From NCBI RefSeq assembly GCF_023208015.1, contig NZ_CP051627.1:1240001-1304000 (forward strand): DNA of 64,000 nucleotides, written 5' to 3'. The notes beneath the pieces were generated by a model that was given only the letters and a program-made list of their open reading frames with translations, was not told where the DNA came from and ran no database searches. Below are positions 15,557 through 23,803 of this stretch, one piece after another; within the stretch, counting starts at the first letter, position 1; every line of letters begins with the position of its first letter. Both the position numbers and the translations under genes were made by a program. The DNA is from Thermobifida alba (GTDB lineage: Bacteria; Actinomycetota; Actinomycetes; Streptosporangiales; Streptosporangiaceae).

Positions 15557-17668
15557 ATGACAGAACAGACAGCGCGGTCCGGCATCGCCCACCCGGCCGC
15601 CCGCCGCCAGGACGTCGTCGACGAGCTGCACGGGCACGCCGTGGCCGACCCCTACCGGTGGCTGGAGGACGGGGAGTCGGCCGAGTGCCGGGCGTGGCTG
15701 GCCGCGCAGGAGCGGATGTTCGCCGAGCACGCCGCCCAGTGGCGGGACCGGGAGGCGTTCGCGTCCCTGCTGCGGGAGCTGGCCGGTGCGGGGGGAGCGG
15801 CCGTTCCGGTGCTGTCGGTGCCGGTGGTGCGCGGCGACCGGCGCTTCCTGCTGCGGCGCGCTCCCGGACAGCAGTTGCCCGTGCTGGTGGTCGCCGAAGG
15901 CGACCAGGCGGAGCGGACCCTGCTGGACCCGGTGGCGCTGGACGCCTCGGCCACGACCACCCTGGACGCCTGGCGGCCCTCGTGGAACGGTGAACTGGTG
16001 GCCTGCCAGCTTTCCCGGCGCGGCAGCGAGCGTCCCGTCCTGCGGGTGCTGGAGGTCGCCACCGGCCGCTTCGTCGACGGCCCGGTGCGGCCGGGGCGGG
16101 TCACCCCGGTGGCGTGGCTGGGCGACGACTCCGGTTTCTACTACGTGGACACCCCCGCCGGGGGCAGGCGGCTGCGGCTGCACCGGATCGGGCAGCCGGA
16201 GTGCGCCGACACGGTGGTGCACACCGTGGAGTGGCCGCAGTTGTCGGTCGCGACCAGCCCCGGGGGCCGGTGGGTGATGGTGAGCGCCGCTGCGGGGGCC
16301 ACGTCCGGCAACCTGCTGTGGCTGGGGGAGCACCGCGCGGACGGGCTCGCGCTGCGCAGGGTCCACGACGGTACCGGCGACGGCAGTCGGGCGGTGCTGA
16401 AGTTCGGCCCCGGGGAGCGGATCTACGCGGTCACCGACGCCGGCGCCCCCTTCGGGCGGTTGTGCGCGGTCGACCCGGCCGCCCCCGACTCCGGGCACTG
16501 GCACACCCTGGTCGCCTCCGAGGCGCCCGCGGTGCTCACCGACTGCGTGGTGCTGCGCGACCCCGCCGGCGCGGGCGTGCGGCTGCTGGTCGGCTACTCC
16601 CGGCACGGCGTGGGCGACCTCGTGCTGCACGACGCGCAGGGGAACCGGCTGGGCCACGTGCCGCTGCCGGGGGCCGGAACGGTGCTGCGGCTGTCGGCCC
16701 CGCCCACCGGGGCCGCGGAGGCGTGGTTCAGCTACACCGACTTCGTGACCCCGCCGACCGTGTACCGCTTCCGGCTGGGCAGGGGGGTGGAGGCGGCCGG
16801 GAGGCCCGCGACCGGGGCGGGGCCGCGGCCGCGGGTACGGCAGGTCACCTACGCCTCGCACGACGGCACGCCGGTGCGGATGCACCTGGTGGGGCTTCCC
16901 GCCGACGGTGCGGGACCGCGGCCCACCCTGCTGACCGCCTACGGCGGTTTCGGCGCCTCCAGCGTTCCCGGCTATTCGCCGGCGGCACTGGCCTGGGTAC
17001 GCGCGGGCGGACTGTACGCGGTCGCGCACGTGCGCGGCGGCGGGGAGGAGGGGACCGGCTGGCACGCCGCGGGCAGGGGACGGGCCAAACCGAACGCGAT
17101 CGCCGACCTCGGCGCCGCAGCCCGGTGGCTGGTCGCGCGCGGGTGGACCAGCCCCGACCGGTTGGCGCTGCGGGGCGCCTCGCACAGCGGGCTGCTGGTG
17201 GCCGCCGCACTGGTCCGCGACCCCGGACTGTACGCGGCGGCGGTCTGCTCCGACGCGGTGACCGACATGGTCCGCTACCCGCTGTTCGGGGTGGGGCGCC
17301 TGTGGACCGAGGAGTTCGGCACGGCGGAGGACCCGGAGGAGTTGGAGGTGCTGCTGGGCTACTCGCCCTACCACCGTGTCCGGCCCGGCACCCCCTATCC
17401 TGCGGTGCTGCTGACCTGCGCCCGCACCGATCCGCGGGTGGACTCGCTGCACACCCGCAAGATGGCCGCGGCCCTGCAGCACGCCACCTGTTCGCCGCAT
17501 CCGGTGCTGCTGCGCTGCGAGGCCGACGTGGGCCACGGTGCGCGTTCGGTGTCGCGGTGGGTCGAGTTGCAGGCCGACATCCTCGCGTTCTGCGCCGCCC
17601 ACACCGGGTTGGCGGAGGTCTGCGCCGATCGCGGTTCCCTCCGTCGGGGCGCGTCCGCGGTGGGGTGA
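15557..17668 (+). CDS. Prolyl oligopeptidase family serine peptidase (S9A)
   Basis: A 703-residue protein of full S9A length. HGHAVADPYRWLEDGES at the N-terminus is the family's DPYRWLE block, a beta-propeller follows (about residues 75-430), and the C-terminal alpha/beta-hydrolase domain carries the triad. The nucleophile S542 lies in LRGASHSGLLV, where the usual GGSNGG has become GASHSG; D625 lies in TDPRV and H660 in VGHGAR. It cleaves short peptides after proline or, in some RiPP pathways, removes leaders. No signal peptide is visible, so it should be cytoplasmic. The small peptide gene upstream is a candidate substrate, though it has only one proline. Confidence 0.9.
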   Translation: MTEQTARSGIAHPAARRQDVVDELHGHAVADPYRWLEDGESAECRAWLAAQERMFAEHAAQWRDREAFASLLRELAGAGGAAVPVLSVPVVRGDRRFLLRRAPGQQLPVLVVAEGDQAERTLLDPVALDASATTTLDAWRPSWNGELVACQLSRRGSERPVLRVLEVATGRFVDGPVRPGRVTPVAWLGDDSGFYYVDTPAGGRRLRLHRIGQPECADTVVHTVEWPQLSVATSPGGRWVMVSAAAGATSGNLLWLGEHRADGLALRRVHDGTGDGSRAVLKFGPGERIYAVTDAGAPFGRLCAVDPAAPDSGHWHTLVASEAPAVLTDCVVLRDPAGAGVRLLVGYSRHGVGDLVLHDAQGNRLGHVPLPGAGTVLRLSAPPTGAAEAWFSYTDFVTPPTVYRFRLGRGVEAAGRPATGAGPRPRVRQVTYASHDGTPVRMHLVGLPADGAGPRPTLLTAYGGFGASSVPGYSPAALAWVRAGGLYAVAHVRGGGEEGTGWHAAGRGRAKPNAIADLGAAARWLVARGWTSPDRLALRGASHSGLLVAAALVRDPGLYAAAVCSDAVTDMVRYPLFGVGRLWTEEFGTAEDPEELEVLLGYSPYHRVRPGTPYPAVLLTCARTDPRVDSLHTRKMAAALQHATCSPHPVLLRCEADVGHGARSVSRWVELQADILAFCAAHTGLAEVCADRGSLRRGASAVG

Positions 17669-17747
17669 GCCGGGGCGCGCGGGCGGTCCTGGTCGGGCGT
17701 GGTCGCGGAGGCGGGTTTCTGCGTCCGCGTGCCGGTCGGGGCGGGGC

Positions 17748-18203
17748 TCAGGTGCCGGTGCCGTCGTGTGCGGGGGCGGGGGCGGCGCAGGGGGTGTGCA
17801 GCCGGGTCCACAGGGCCACGGCGAGCAGGGCCAGGCCGGCCAGGGCCAGGACCGGTTGCAGCGGGGCGAAGTAGGTGAGGGCTCCTGAGGCGCCGAGGGC
17901 GGCCAGGACGAGTTTGTTGCAGACGGGGCAGCCGATCGCCAGCCAGGCCAGTACACCGCCGCTCAGTCCGCGTCTTCTGCCGGGGGTGCAGGTTTCGGGG
18001 CGGTGCGGTCCGGTGTAGGTGGCCAGCAGCAGTCCGCCCAGAACGGCCGTGGCCGCCCAGACGGGGTAGGACCACCAGGTCGGTTCGATCTCGCGGGTGA
18101 ACAGGCTGTTGGGGAGGAGCACGGTCGGGACTCCCAGGATCAGCAGGAGGGCGAGCGTGCCTGCGGCCGCGGTGGTCCATTGGCGGGGTGTCCACTGTCG
18201 CAT
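17748..18203 (-). CDS. Small membrane protein with CPVC motif
   Basis: A 151-residue integral membrane protein with about four hydrophobic segments: residues 12-32, a segment near 45-62, one near 84-105 and one near 115-132. AIGCPVCNKLVLAALGASGAL puts a CxxC pair at the start of the third helix, a position seen in membrane thiol carriers. The family is not named to me. It is divergent from the first DsbA-like gene and shares the twin-palindrome operator region, so it belongs to the same redox locus. The inferred role is electron or disulfide transfer across the membrane. Confidence 0.72.
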   Translation of the reverse strand: MRQWTPRQWTTAAAGTLALLLILGVPTVLLPNSLFTREIEPTWWSYPVWAATAVLGGLLLATYTGPHRPETCTPGRRRGLSGGVLAWLAIGCPVCNKLVLAALGASGALTYFAPLQPVLALAGLALLAVALWTRLHTPCAAPAPAHDGTGT

Positions 18204-18243
18204 GGTGGTGGTCCTTGTCGTCGGGGCCGGGAGAACCCCCGGA

Positions 18244-18281
18244 TTCTATGCAGCATAGAGGGTCCTCTATGCTGCATAGAA
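18244..18281. promoter_or_regulatory. Twin palindromic operator (candidate BlaI site)
   Basis: Two perfect odd palindromes, TCTATGCAGCATAGA (18245-18259) and TCTATGCTGCATAGA (18266-18280), lie 21 bp centre to centre, which is two helical turns. Together they make an even larger perfect inverted repeat with 18-bp arms and GT in the middle. It lies between divergent genes of the redox locus that contains a BlaI repressor, 41 bp from one start and 32 bp from the other. A left half-site TCTATGCTG recurs at 21181 just before blaI. Confidence 0.65.
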
Positions 18282-18312
18282 GATTCTCTGGTGTCTCGTG
18301 ACTGGACCGACC

Positions 18313-19047
18313 ATGACCCAACCCTCTCCGCGGGAAACCGCCTCCCGCCGGCCGCTGATCTTCGTCCTCGTCCTGGTGCTCGCCGCGATCGGGGGAATCC
18401 TGCTGGGCCTGGGACGCGACAACGGCGCGGCCGTTCAGGACAGCACGCCGGCGCCTCCCGGCGGCGCCAGTGAGCAGATACGTGAACTGGGGGAGGCACT
18501 GGCCCGCCGCGACCCCGCGGACCCGACCGCCCTGGGCCAGGCCGACGCACCGGTGGTGCTGGTCGCCTACTCCGACTACCAGTGCCCCTTCTGCGGCCGC
18601 TGGGTCGAACAGACCCAGCCCGAACTGGTCGAACGCTACGTGGAGCAGGGGGTGCTGCGCATCGAGTGGCGCGAGTTCCCCTACCTGGGCGAGGCGTCGT
18701 GGCAGTTGGCCGTGGGCGCGCGGGCGGCCGCCGAACAGGACCTGTTCTGGGCCTTCCACGAACGGGTCTACCGGGAACGGGAGAACCTCGACGGGGCAGG
18801 GGAGGACCTGCGGGACCGCATGGTGGAGTTGGCGGTGGAGGTGGGGGCGGACCCCGAACGGTTCGCCGCCGACCTGGACCGCGAGGACCTGTCCGCCGCG
18901 GTGGAGGCGGACTTCGCCGAAGGGCAGTCCCTCGGGGTGAGCGGCACCCCCGCCTTCCTGGTCAACGGCGCCCCCGTCATGGGAGCCCAACCCCTGGAGG
19001 TGTTCACCTCCGCCGTGGAGGCCGCACTCGCCGAGGCCGGGGAGTGA
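18313..19047 (+). CDS. DsbA-like thioredoxin-domain protein, membrane anchored
   Basis: A 244-residue protein with an N-terminal membrane anchor (about residues 14-35), a Pro/Gly linker and a DsbA-type domain. YSDYQCPFCGRW holds the C91-P-F-C94 active site, and GVSGTPAFLVNG carries the cis-proline loop. It would work outside the membrane as thiol-disulfide oxidoreductase. It is paralogous to the protein at 22567-23289, whose active-site cysteines are also at residues 91 and 94. Its stop overlaps the ccdA-like GTG, so the two are coupled, and CcdA is a natural electron donor. ATG 18313 is preferred over GTG 18298. Confidence 0.88.
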   Translation: MTQPSPRETASRRPLIFVLVLVLAAIGGILLGLGRDNGAAVQDSTPAPPGGASEQIRELGEALARRDPADPTALGQADAPVVLVAYSDYQCPFCGRWVEQTQPELVERYVEQGVLRIEWREFPYLGEASWQLAVGARAAAEQDLFWAFHERVYRERENLDGAGEDLRDRMVELAVEVGADPERFAADLDREDLSAAVEADFAEGQSLGVSGTPAFLVNGAPVMGAQPLEVFTSAVEAALAEAGE

Positions 19048-19919
19048 ACGCGGTGGACGTCGGATACCTGGCCGCGGTCGCGGGAGGAGCGCTGGCGCTG
19101 TTCAGCCCGTGCAGTGCCCTGCTGCTGCCGTCCTTCTTCGCCTACGCCTTCCGCTCCCCCGCCCGCCTGCTGGCGCGCACTGGGGTCTTCTACGCCGGGC
19201 TGTGTGTGACCCTGGTGCCGCTGGGGGTGGGCTCGGCGCTGGTGAGCACCCTGTTCTACGGGCACCGGGAGACGCTGATCACCGTCGCGGGCACCCTCGT
19301 CATCGCGTTGGGAGCGGCCCAGGTGCTCGGTCTGGGAACCACGTGGACGCTGCTTCCCGCCCGCTGGCGGGGCCGCTTCGGCGGCCGGACCGACACCGCC
19401 TCGGTGTTCGGGCTCGGCGCGGTCTACGGCCTGGCGGGATTCTGCTCCGGCCCCGTCCTGGGAGCGGTCCTCACCGTCGCCGCCACCGGGACCGTGGCGC
19501 GCGGCGCGCTGCTGCTGGCCTGCTACGCCCTGGGCATGGCGGCGCCGATGTTCGTGCTGGCCGCGCTGTGGGACCGGTTCGACCTGGGGCGCAGGCCGTG
19601 GCTGCGGGGACGCCCCTATGCGGTCGGGCCGCTGCGCCTGCACACCACCAGCACGGTCTCGGGAATGCTGTTCATCGGCATCGGAGTGCTGTTCATCGCC
19701 TACGACGGGACCGCGGCACTGACCGGGCTGCCCGGCATGGCCTGGCTGGAGGAGGCCGCCTACCGCGTCCAGGGGCCGCTGCTGGCTCTGGACGCCCGCG
19801 TCGACCTCGCCGTGCTCGCCCTGGCCGCGGTGGCGCTGGCCGGTGCCGTGGCGGTGCGGCTTTGGGGTGGGCGCGGCCGCAGCAAAGCACAGGAGGGCAC
19901 CGATGGCACGCGGGGCTGA
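19044..19919 (+). CDS. CcdA/DsbD-like transmembrane thiol-electron carrier
   Basis: This 291-residue protein has six to seven predicted membrane helices. Each repeat half carries one conserved cysteine: ALFSPCSALLLPSF near residue 21 and GLAGFCSGPVLGAV near residue 131, as in the CcdA/DsbD-beta family. Such proteins pass electrons from cytoplasmic thioredoxin to outer-face thioredoxin-fold proteins. The GTG start overlaps the DsbA-like stop by 4 nt; a second GTG at 19053 is also possible. Its natural partners here are the two DsbA-like proteins. The beta-propeller lipoprotein gene overlaps its 3' end. Confidence 0.87.
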   Translation: MNAVDVGYLAAVAGGALALFSPCSALLLPSFFAYAFRSPARLLARTGVFYAGLCVTLVPLGVGSALVSTLFYGHRETLITVAGTLVIALGAAQVLGLGTTWTLLPARWRGRFGGRTDTASVFGLGAVYGLAGFCSGPVLGAVLTVAATGTVARGALLLACYALGMAAPMFVLAALWDRFDLGRRPWLRGRPYAVGPLRLHTTSTVSGMLFIGIGVLFIAYDGTAALTGLPGMAWLEEAAYRVQGPLLALDARVDLAVLALAAVALAGAVAVRLWGGRGRSKAQEGTDGTRG

Positions 19920-21225
19920 GCCGGGGCGCGGGGCCGGCGCCCGGGCGGTGCGGTCGGCAACGCTGGGGCTGGTGGTGCTGCTGGCGGTCTCCTGCGCCCC
20001 CTCCGGGGAGTTTGCGGCGGCGCAGGTGGCCAGGCGCGCCGATCCGCCGCTGGCCGCACCGCCGGTCGACGCCGCCGAGATCCCGCCGACCCTGGACGGC
20101 CCGCCGCTGTGGCGGGCGCCGTTCTCCTCCACCCCCAAGGCGGTCGGCGGCGGTTTCGTCGGGCCGTTCATGCCCCGGGAGCAGGGAAGCGACCTGTTCT
20201 TCCTCGGTGTCGACAGTGGGGGGACCACCCGCTGGTCCGTGGCGCGCAACCCCAGTTGCACCGCGTTCGCCGTGACCCGCGCCGACGGGCGGGTCCTGGT
20301 GGTCCTGCTCGACAGCGACGCCGCCCCCGAGCGCGGGATCGCGGCCCGGCGGGTTGTCGCCGAGGCCTACGATCCCCGGGACGGCGCCCGGGTGTGGGGG
20401 CCGGTGGACGTTCCCGGGACGCTGGTCGGTCCCGGACTGGTGTTCGCCGAGACCGCCCACTCCGTGCTGAGCGCGGCCCACGGCCCCGGGGTGGCGTTGG
20501 ACGCCGCCACGGGCAGGGTCGTGGCCGACGAGACCGCGGGGGAGCGGATCCTGCACGAGCACGACGGCGTGGTCCTGGTGGAGCGGGACGGGACGCTGCG
20601 CGCCGTGGAGTCCGCGACCGGGGAGACGCTGTGGAGCGGCGCGGAACTGGCCGCCCCCGAGGGGTTCGCGGACCCGGGGGCGACGGTGCGCTACGGTCCG
20701 CGCCCACGGGACGGCTCCACCGGTGCGGTCGTGCTGGAGTGGACCGCGGCGGACGGACACACGACCTACACGGTGCACGGCCTGCGGAGCGGGGAACCGA
20801 TCACGCGGCTGGACGGGGCGGAGGCTCCCGCCCTGGCGGGCGCTTGGGACGGGCGGGTCGCCGTCGTGCACGGGACCGACGGCGGCGAGGAGGTCCTGGT
20901 GGCCGTCGACGCGGTGGAGTCCCGGGTGCTGTGGCGTGTTCCCGCTGCGGGGGCCGAACTGGACCGGGTGGTCGCCGACACGGTCTACCTCGCCGTCGCC
21001 GACGGGGTGTGGGCGGTCGGCCTGCGCACGGGGCGGTCCGTGGCGCGGGGGGAGTGGACGGTTCCGGTGGCCGGCGGGCTGGGGACGGTGCTGGTGCCGG
21101 TGGAGCCGCCGGTCGGGGAGGTGCTCGTCGCGTTGCGGACGGCGCGGCAGTGGTCGGCTGCGCGGACACGGGAGCGGCCTTCTATGCTGACCGGGATCGA
21201 TCGTTCGGAGCCCGAAACGCCATGA
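19903..21225 (+). CDS. PQQ-type beta-propeller lipoprotein
   Basis: A 440-residue protein starting at an ATG with AGGAGG 6 nt upstream, inside the end of the ccdA-like gene. A signal peptide ends in the lipobox LAVSC (about residue 30), so it should be a lipid-anchored envelope protein. The rest has repeated blades of the kind VVADETAGERIL, LRAVESATGETLW and VLVAVDAVESRVLWRVP, resembling PQQ-like or BamB-like beta-propellers. No catalytic residues are evident; such propellers usually act as docking platforms. It ends in an ATGA overlap with blaI, linking the redox operon to its regulator. Confidence 0.8.
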   Translation: MARGAEPGRGAGARAVRSATLGLVVLLAVSCAPSGEFAAAQVARRADPPLAAPPVDAAEIPPTLDGPPLWRAPFSSTPKAVGGGFVGPFMPREQGSDLFFLGVDSGGTTRWSVARNPSCTAFAVTRADGRVLVVLLDSDAAPERGIAARRVVAEAYDPRDGARVWGPVDVPGTLVGPGLVFAETAHSVLSAAHGPGVALDAATGRVVADETAGERILHEHDGVVLVERDGTLRAVESATGETLWSGAELAAPEGFADPGATVRYGPRPRDGSTGAVVLEWTAADGHTTYTVHGLRSGEPITRLDGAEAPALAGAWDGRVAVVHGTDGGEEVLVAVDAVESRVLWRVPAAGAELDRVVADTVYLAVADGVWAVGLRTGRSVARGEWTVPVAGGLGTVLVPVEPPVGEVLVALRTARQWSAARTRERPSMLTGIDRSEPETP

Positions 21226-21599
21226 GTGAGCTACGACCAGGTCTGGGACCGCTGGAGTCGGCGGTGCTGGACGTTTTGTGGAAGACGGGGACCCGGATGA
21301 GTGTCCGCGAGGTGGTGGAGGGCCTCGAAGGCCGCAGGCCCGCCTACACCACGGTCTCCACGGTGCTGGAGAACCTGCGCCGCAAGGGGTGGGTCGACCG
21401 CGAGCAGGTGGGCCGCCTGTGGTTCTACCGGCCGCTGCGGGACCGGGCCGCGCACGCGGCCAGCATCATGTCCGGGGCGTTGGCCGACAGCGGCGACCCG
21501 CACGCCGCCCTGCTGCGGTTCGTCGACGAGATGAGCGCCGAGGACGTCGACGTGCTGCGCGCACTGCTGGCCGGCATTCCCCGGGAGGAGGAGACGTGA
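21222..21599 (+). CDS. blaI: BlaI/MecI/CopY-family repressor
   Basis: A 125-residue winged-helix repressor. LESAVLDVLWKTGTRMSVREV and the YTTVSTVLENLRRKGWVDRE recognition-wing region are the BlaI hallmarks, followed by a C-terminal dimerisation helix pair. In this family, an M56 membrane peptidase leads to cleavage of the repressor on an envelope signal; the M56 gene is directly downstream with an ATG/TGA-type overlap. A half-site matching the 18244-18281 palindromes lies 41 nt before the start. The predicted regulon is this redox locus rather than a beta-lactamase, since none is present. Confidence 0.9.
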   Translation: MSELRPGLGPLESAVLDVLWKTGTRMSVREVVEGLEGRRPAYTTVSTVLENLRRKGWVDREQVGRLWFYRPLRDRAAHAASIMSGALADSGDPHAALLRFVDEMSAEDVDVLRALLAGIPREEET

Positions 21600-22555
21600 C
21601 GGTGCTGTCCGCGGTGTCGCTGGGGTTGGCCGTGGTGCTCACCGTGGCCGGTCCGGCTCTGCTGCGCGGCGTTGCACGGTGGTGCGGTCCGTCGGCGCGG
21701 ACGCTGCTGGCGCTGTGGGTGCTGGCCCCGGTCGGATGGGGGCTGGCCTGGGTCGGCGCCGGACTGGGGGTGGTGGCCGAACTGTGGGGGCCGGGGGTCA
21801 AGGGCGTGGTCACCGCCTGTCTGGACCTCGCCCAGGCGCTGCACCGCGGCGAGGCGGGCTGGGTGGGCCTGGGAGTGGTGGTCTGCGGCGCGGCCGTGGG
21901 CGGCCGGCTGCTGTGGGTCGTGGCGCGCCGGTTCCGCCGGGAGGTGCGCTGGCGGCGGCGGCAGCGCCGCACGCTGGCGGCGTGCGCGCGCAGCGAGACC
22001 GTGCGGCGCCAGCGCGTGTGGGTGGTGGAGTCGCCGACGCCGGACGCCTACTGCGTTCCCGGCGGGGGCCTGGGGGTCGTGGTCACCCGGGGGGCTGTGG
22101 AGGCGTTGACGCCCCGCCAGATGGACGCGGTGCTGGCGCACGAGTGGGCGCACCTTCGGGGGCGCCACCACCTTCTGGTCTCCTGGGTGCGGCTGCTGTG
22201 CGAGGCGTTCCCGGGAGTGCCGCTGCTGCGCGCCGCGGTGGAGGAGGTCACGGAACTGGTGGAGTGGGCGGCCGACGACTACGCGGTGCGGCGGGTCGGG
22301 GTGGGTCCGCTGGCCCACGCGGTGGGGACGATGGCGGTGCCGGGGCCGGTCCGGCACGGTCCGGCCGTGCTGGCCGCCTCGGGAGCGTCACCGGTGCGGC
22401 GGGTCCGCCGGCTGGTGGGGCCTGCCGGTGCGGTGGGGCGGACCCGGCGGACGGTGTGCGCGGGGGTGCTCGCCGCTGTCGTGGCGCTGCCGGTGCTGGC
22501 CGTGTCGGTGACGGCGGCCGGTGTGGCGGCGGCGCAGTGCGCGTGCGCGCTGTGA
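21596..22555 (+). CDS. M56 family (BlaR1-type) membrane metallopeptidase
   Basis: A 319-residue integral membrane protein with hydrophobic segments near residues 1-25, 35-70, 85-108 and 285-310. The zinc site AHEWAHLRGRHH gives HEWAH at H182-H186, with a downstream glutamate in VEWAADDYA that completes the M56 pattern. There is no penicillin-binding sensor domain, so it cannot sense beta-lactam as BlaR1 does. The GTG overlaps the blaI stop. The inferred role is to sense an envelope state, possibly thiol redox, and inactivate BlaI; the CxCxL-type tail (CACAL) is notable. Confidence 0.87.
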   Translation: MTVLSAVSLGLAVVLTVAGPALLRGVARWCGPSARTLLALWVLAPVGWGLAWVGAGLGVVAELWGPGVKGVVTACLDLAQALHRGEAGWVGLGVVVCGAAVGGRLLWVVARRFRREVRWRRRQRRTLAACARSETVRRQRVWVVESPTPDAYCVPGGGLGVVVTRGAVEALTPRQMDAVLAHEWAHLRGRHHLLVSWVRLLCEAFPGVPLLRAAVEEVTELVEWAADDYAVRRVGVGPLAHAVGTMAVPGPVRHGPAVLAASGASPVRRVRRLVGPAGAVGRTRRTVCAGVLAAVVALPVLAVSVTAAGVAAAQCACAL

Positions 22556-22566
22556 GGAGGGAAAGC

Positions 22567-23289
22567 GTGCGGGACGGTGGGACGGGGCGGCAGCGTCGCG
22601 GAATGCGCGGCCCCGCCGCGCTCGTGGCGGTGTTGCTGCTGGTCGCGGTGGCCGCGGTGGTCCGCGTCACCGGGGAGGGGGACGGCGGGGCCCCGGCTCC
22701 GCCCACGGCGGCGTCCCCGTCGGACGGTGCGTCGCCGCCCGTGGTGCGGGGACCACTGCCGCCTGAGGTCGACCCGCAGCTGGTGCTGGGAACGCAGGAG
22801 GCCCCGGTGACCATGGTGGTCTTCAGCGACTACCAGTGCCCCTACTGTGCGACGTTCGCCACCGAGCAGCAGCCGGCGCTGGTCGACGGCTACGTGGCGA
22901 ACGGGACACTGCGTCTGGTCTGGCGCGACTACCCCTATCTGGGCGAGGAGTCAGTGCGTGCGGCGGTGGCGGCCCGCGCGGCCGCACGCCAGGGCCGCTA
23001 CTGGGACTACCACGAGGCCCTGTACGCCGACGACGCCTGGCGGGCGGACGGGGCCTCACAGCAGAGCCTGGTGCGTCTGGCGGCCGAGACGGGGCTGGAC
23101 GCCGACCGGTTCGCCGCGGACCTGGCCGATCCCGCGCTGCGTGAGGCGGTGCAGGCCGACTTCGACTTCGCGCTCGGCCTGGGGGTGCCGGGCACCCCGG
23201 CGTTCCTGATCAACGGCACGGCGTTCTTCGGGGCCCAGCCGGTGGAGGCGTTCGAGGAGCGGATCGAGGCGGCGTTGGAGCAGGACTGA
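22567..23289 (+). CDS. Second DsbA-like thioredoxin-domain protein
   Basis: A 240-residue protein with an N-terminal anchor at about residues 16-34, a Pro/Ser/Ala linker and a DsbA domain with FSDYQCPYCATF (C91, C94) and GVPGTPAFLINGTAFFG. Clear paralogue of the protein at 18313 (shared SDYQCP, YPYLGE/FPYLGE, cis-Pro loop). GTG start 11 nt after the M56 stop with GAGGAGGG, so it is the last gene of the operon. Two DsbA-like proteins bracketing one CcdA and a BlaI pair suggests an oxidant/reductant division of labour, which is inference. Confidence 0.88.
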   Translation: MRDGGTGRQRRGMRGPAALVAVLLLVAVAAVVRVTGEGDGGAPAPPTAASPSDGASPPVVRGPLPPEVDPQLVLGTQEAPVTMVVFSDYQCPYCATFATEQQPALVDGYVANGTLRLVWRDYPYLGEESVRAAVAARAAARQGRYWDYHEALYADDAWRADGASQQSLVRLAAETGLDADRFAADLADPALREAVQADFDFALGLGVPGTPAFLINGTAFFGAQPVEAFEERIEAALEQD

Positions 23290-23366
23290 CCCCGCCCCCT
23301 CGGGACCGTGCCGTGCGCCGTCGGTGCTGCTGTCCGGGGACGCGGTCGCGGGAGGGGCCGGGGTCA
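23287..23366. terminator. Bidirectional hairpin between convergent genes
   Basis: Nearly perfect 18-bp arms (TGACCCCGCCCCCTCGGG at 23287-23304 against 23349-23366, two mismatches) overlap the stop codons of both convergent genes. It likely terminates both transcripts. Confidence 0.55.
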
Positions 23367-23693
23367 GGGCTCGTCGTCGAAGGTCCGGTCGGTGGTGAGG
23401 TGGGCCTCGTAGTCGGCGAGGAGGTCGTCGACGCTGCGCTGCTGGGCGTGGGCCAAGGCGGTGAGACCAGCCAGCGCCAGGCGGCCCAGGGCGCTGGTGA
23501 GCATGACGAGTCCCTCGTGGCCGTGGTCGGCGGCGCGGTCGTAGAGGCGGCGGACCACCTCGTCGGAGGGGGCGCGGGCGGCCAGGCGGTCGGCTCCGAG
23601 GGCTTCGGCCATGTCGGCGTCGGCGTCTCCGACGCGGATAGCGCGCACGATGTCGAACGCGGCGCGTTCGGCTTCGGTGTAGCGGTAGCGCAT
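23364..23693 (-). CDS. Hypothetical helical protein
   Basis: A 109-residue soluble protein starting MRYRYTEAERAAFDIVRAIR, rich in Ala, Leu, Asp and Arg and predicted mostly helical. It reads like a small uncharacterised cytoplasmic protein; I recognise no family. The frame continues upstream without stop, but the ATG at 23693 gives a natural N-terminus. It lies 110 nt downstream of the DUF2804 gene on the same strand and may be co-transcribed. Confidence 0.65.
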   Translation of the reverse strand: MRYRYTEAERAAFDIVRAIRVGDADADMAEALGADRLAARAPSDEVVRRLYDRAADHGHEGLVMLTSALGRLALAGLTALAHAQQRSVDDLLADYEAHLTTDRTFDDEP

Positions 23694-23803
23694 GGTCGGC
23701 TCCTCGGCGGTGCGGGTCGCGGGTCCGGTGGTGTCGTTGGGGACCTTCCCCGAAGAGCGGGGGTGCATCCGCGCCGCGGGGAAGCGGTGGGGCGCGGCGG
23801 TCC

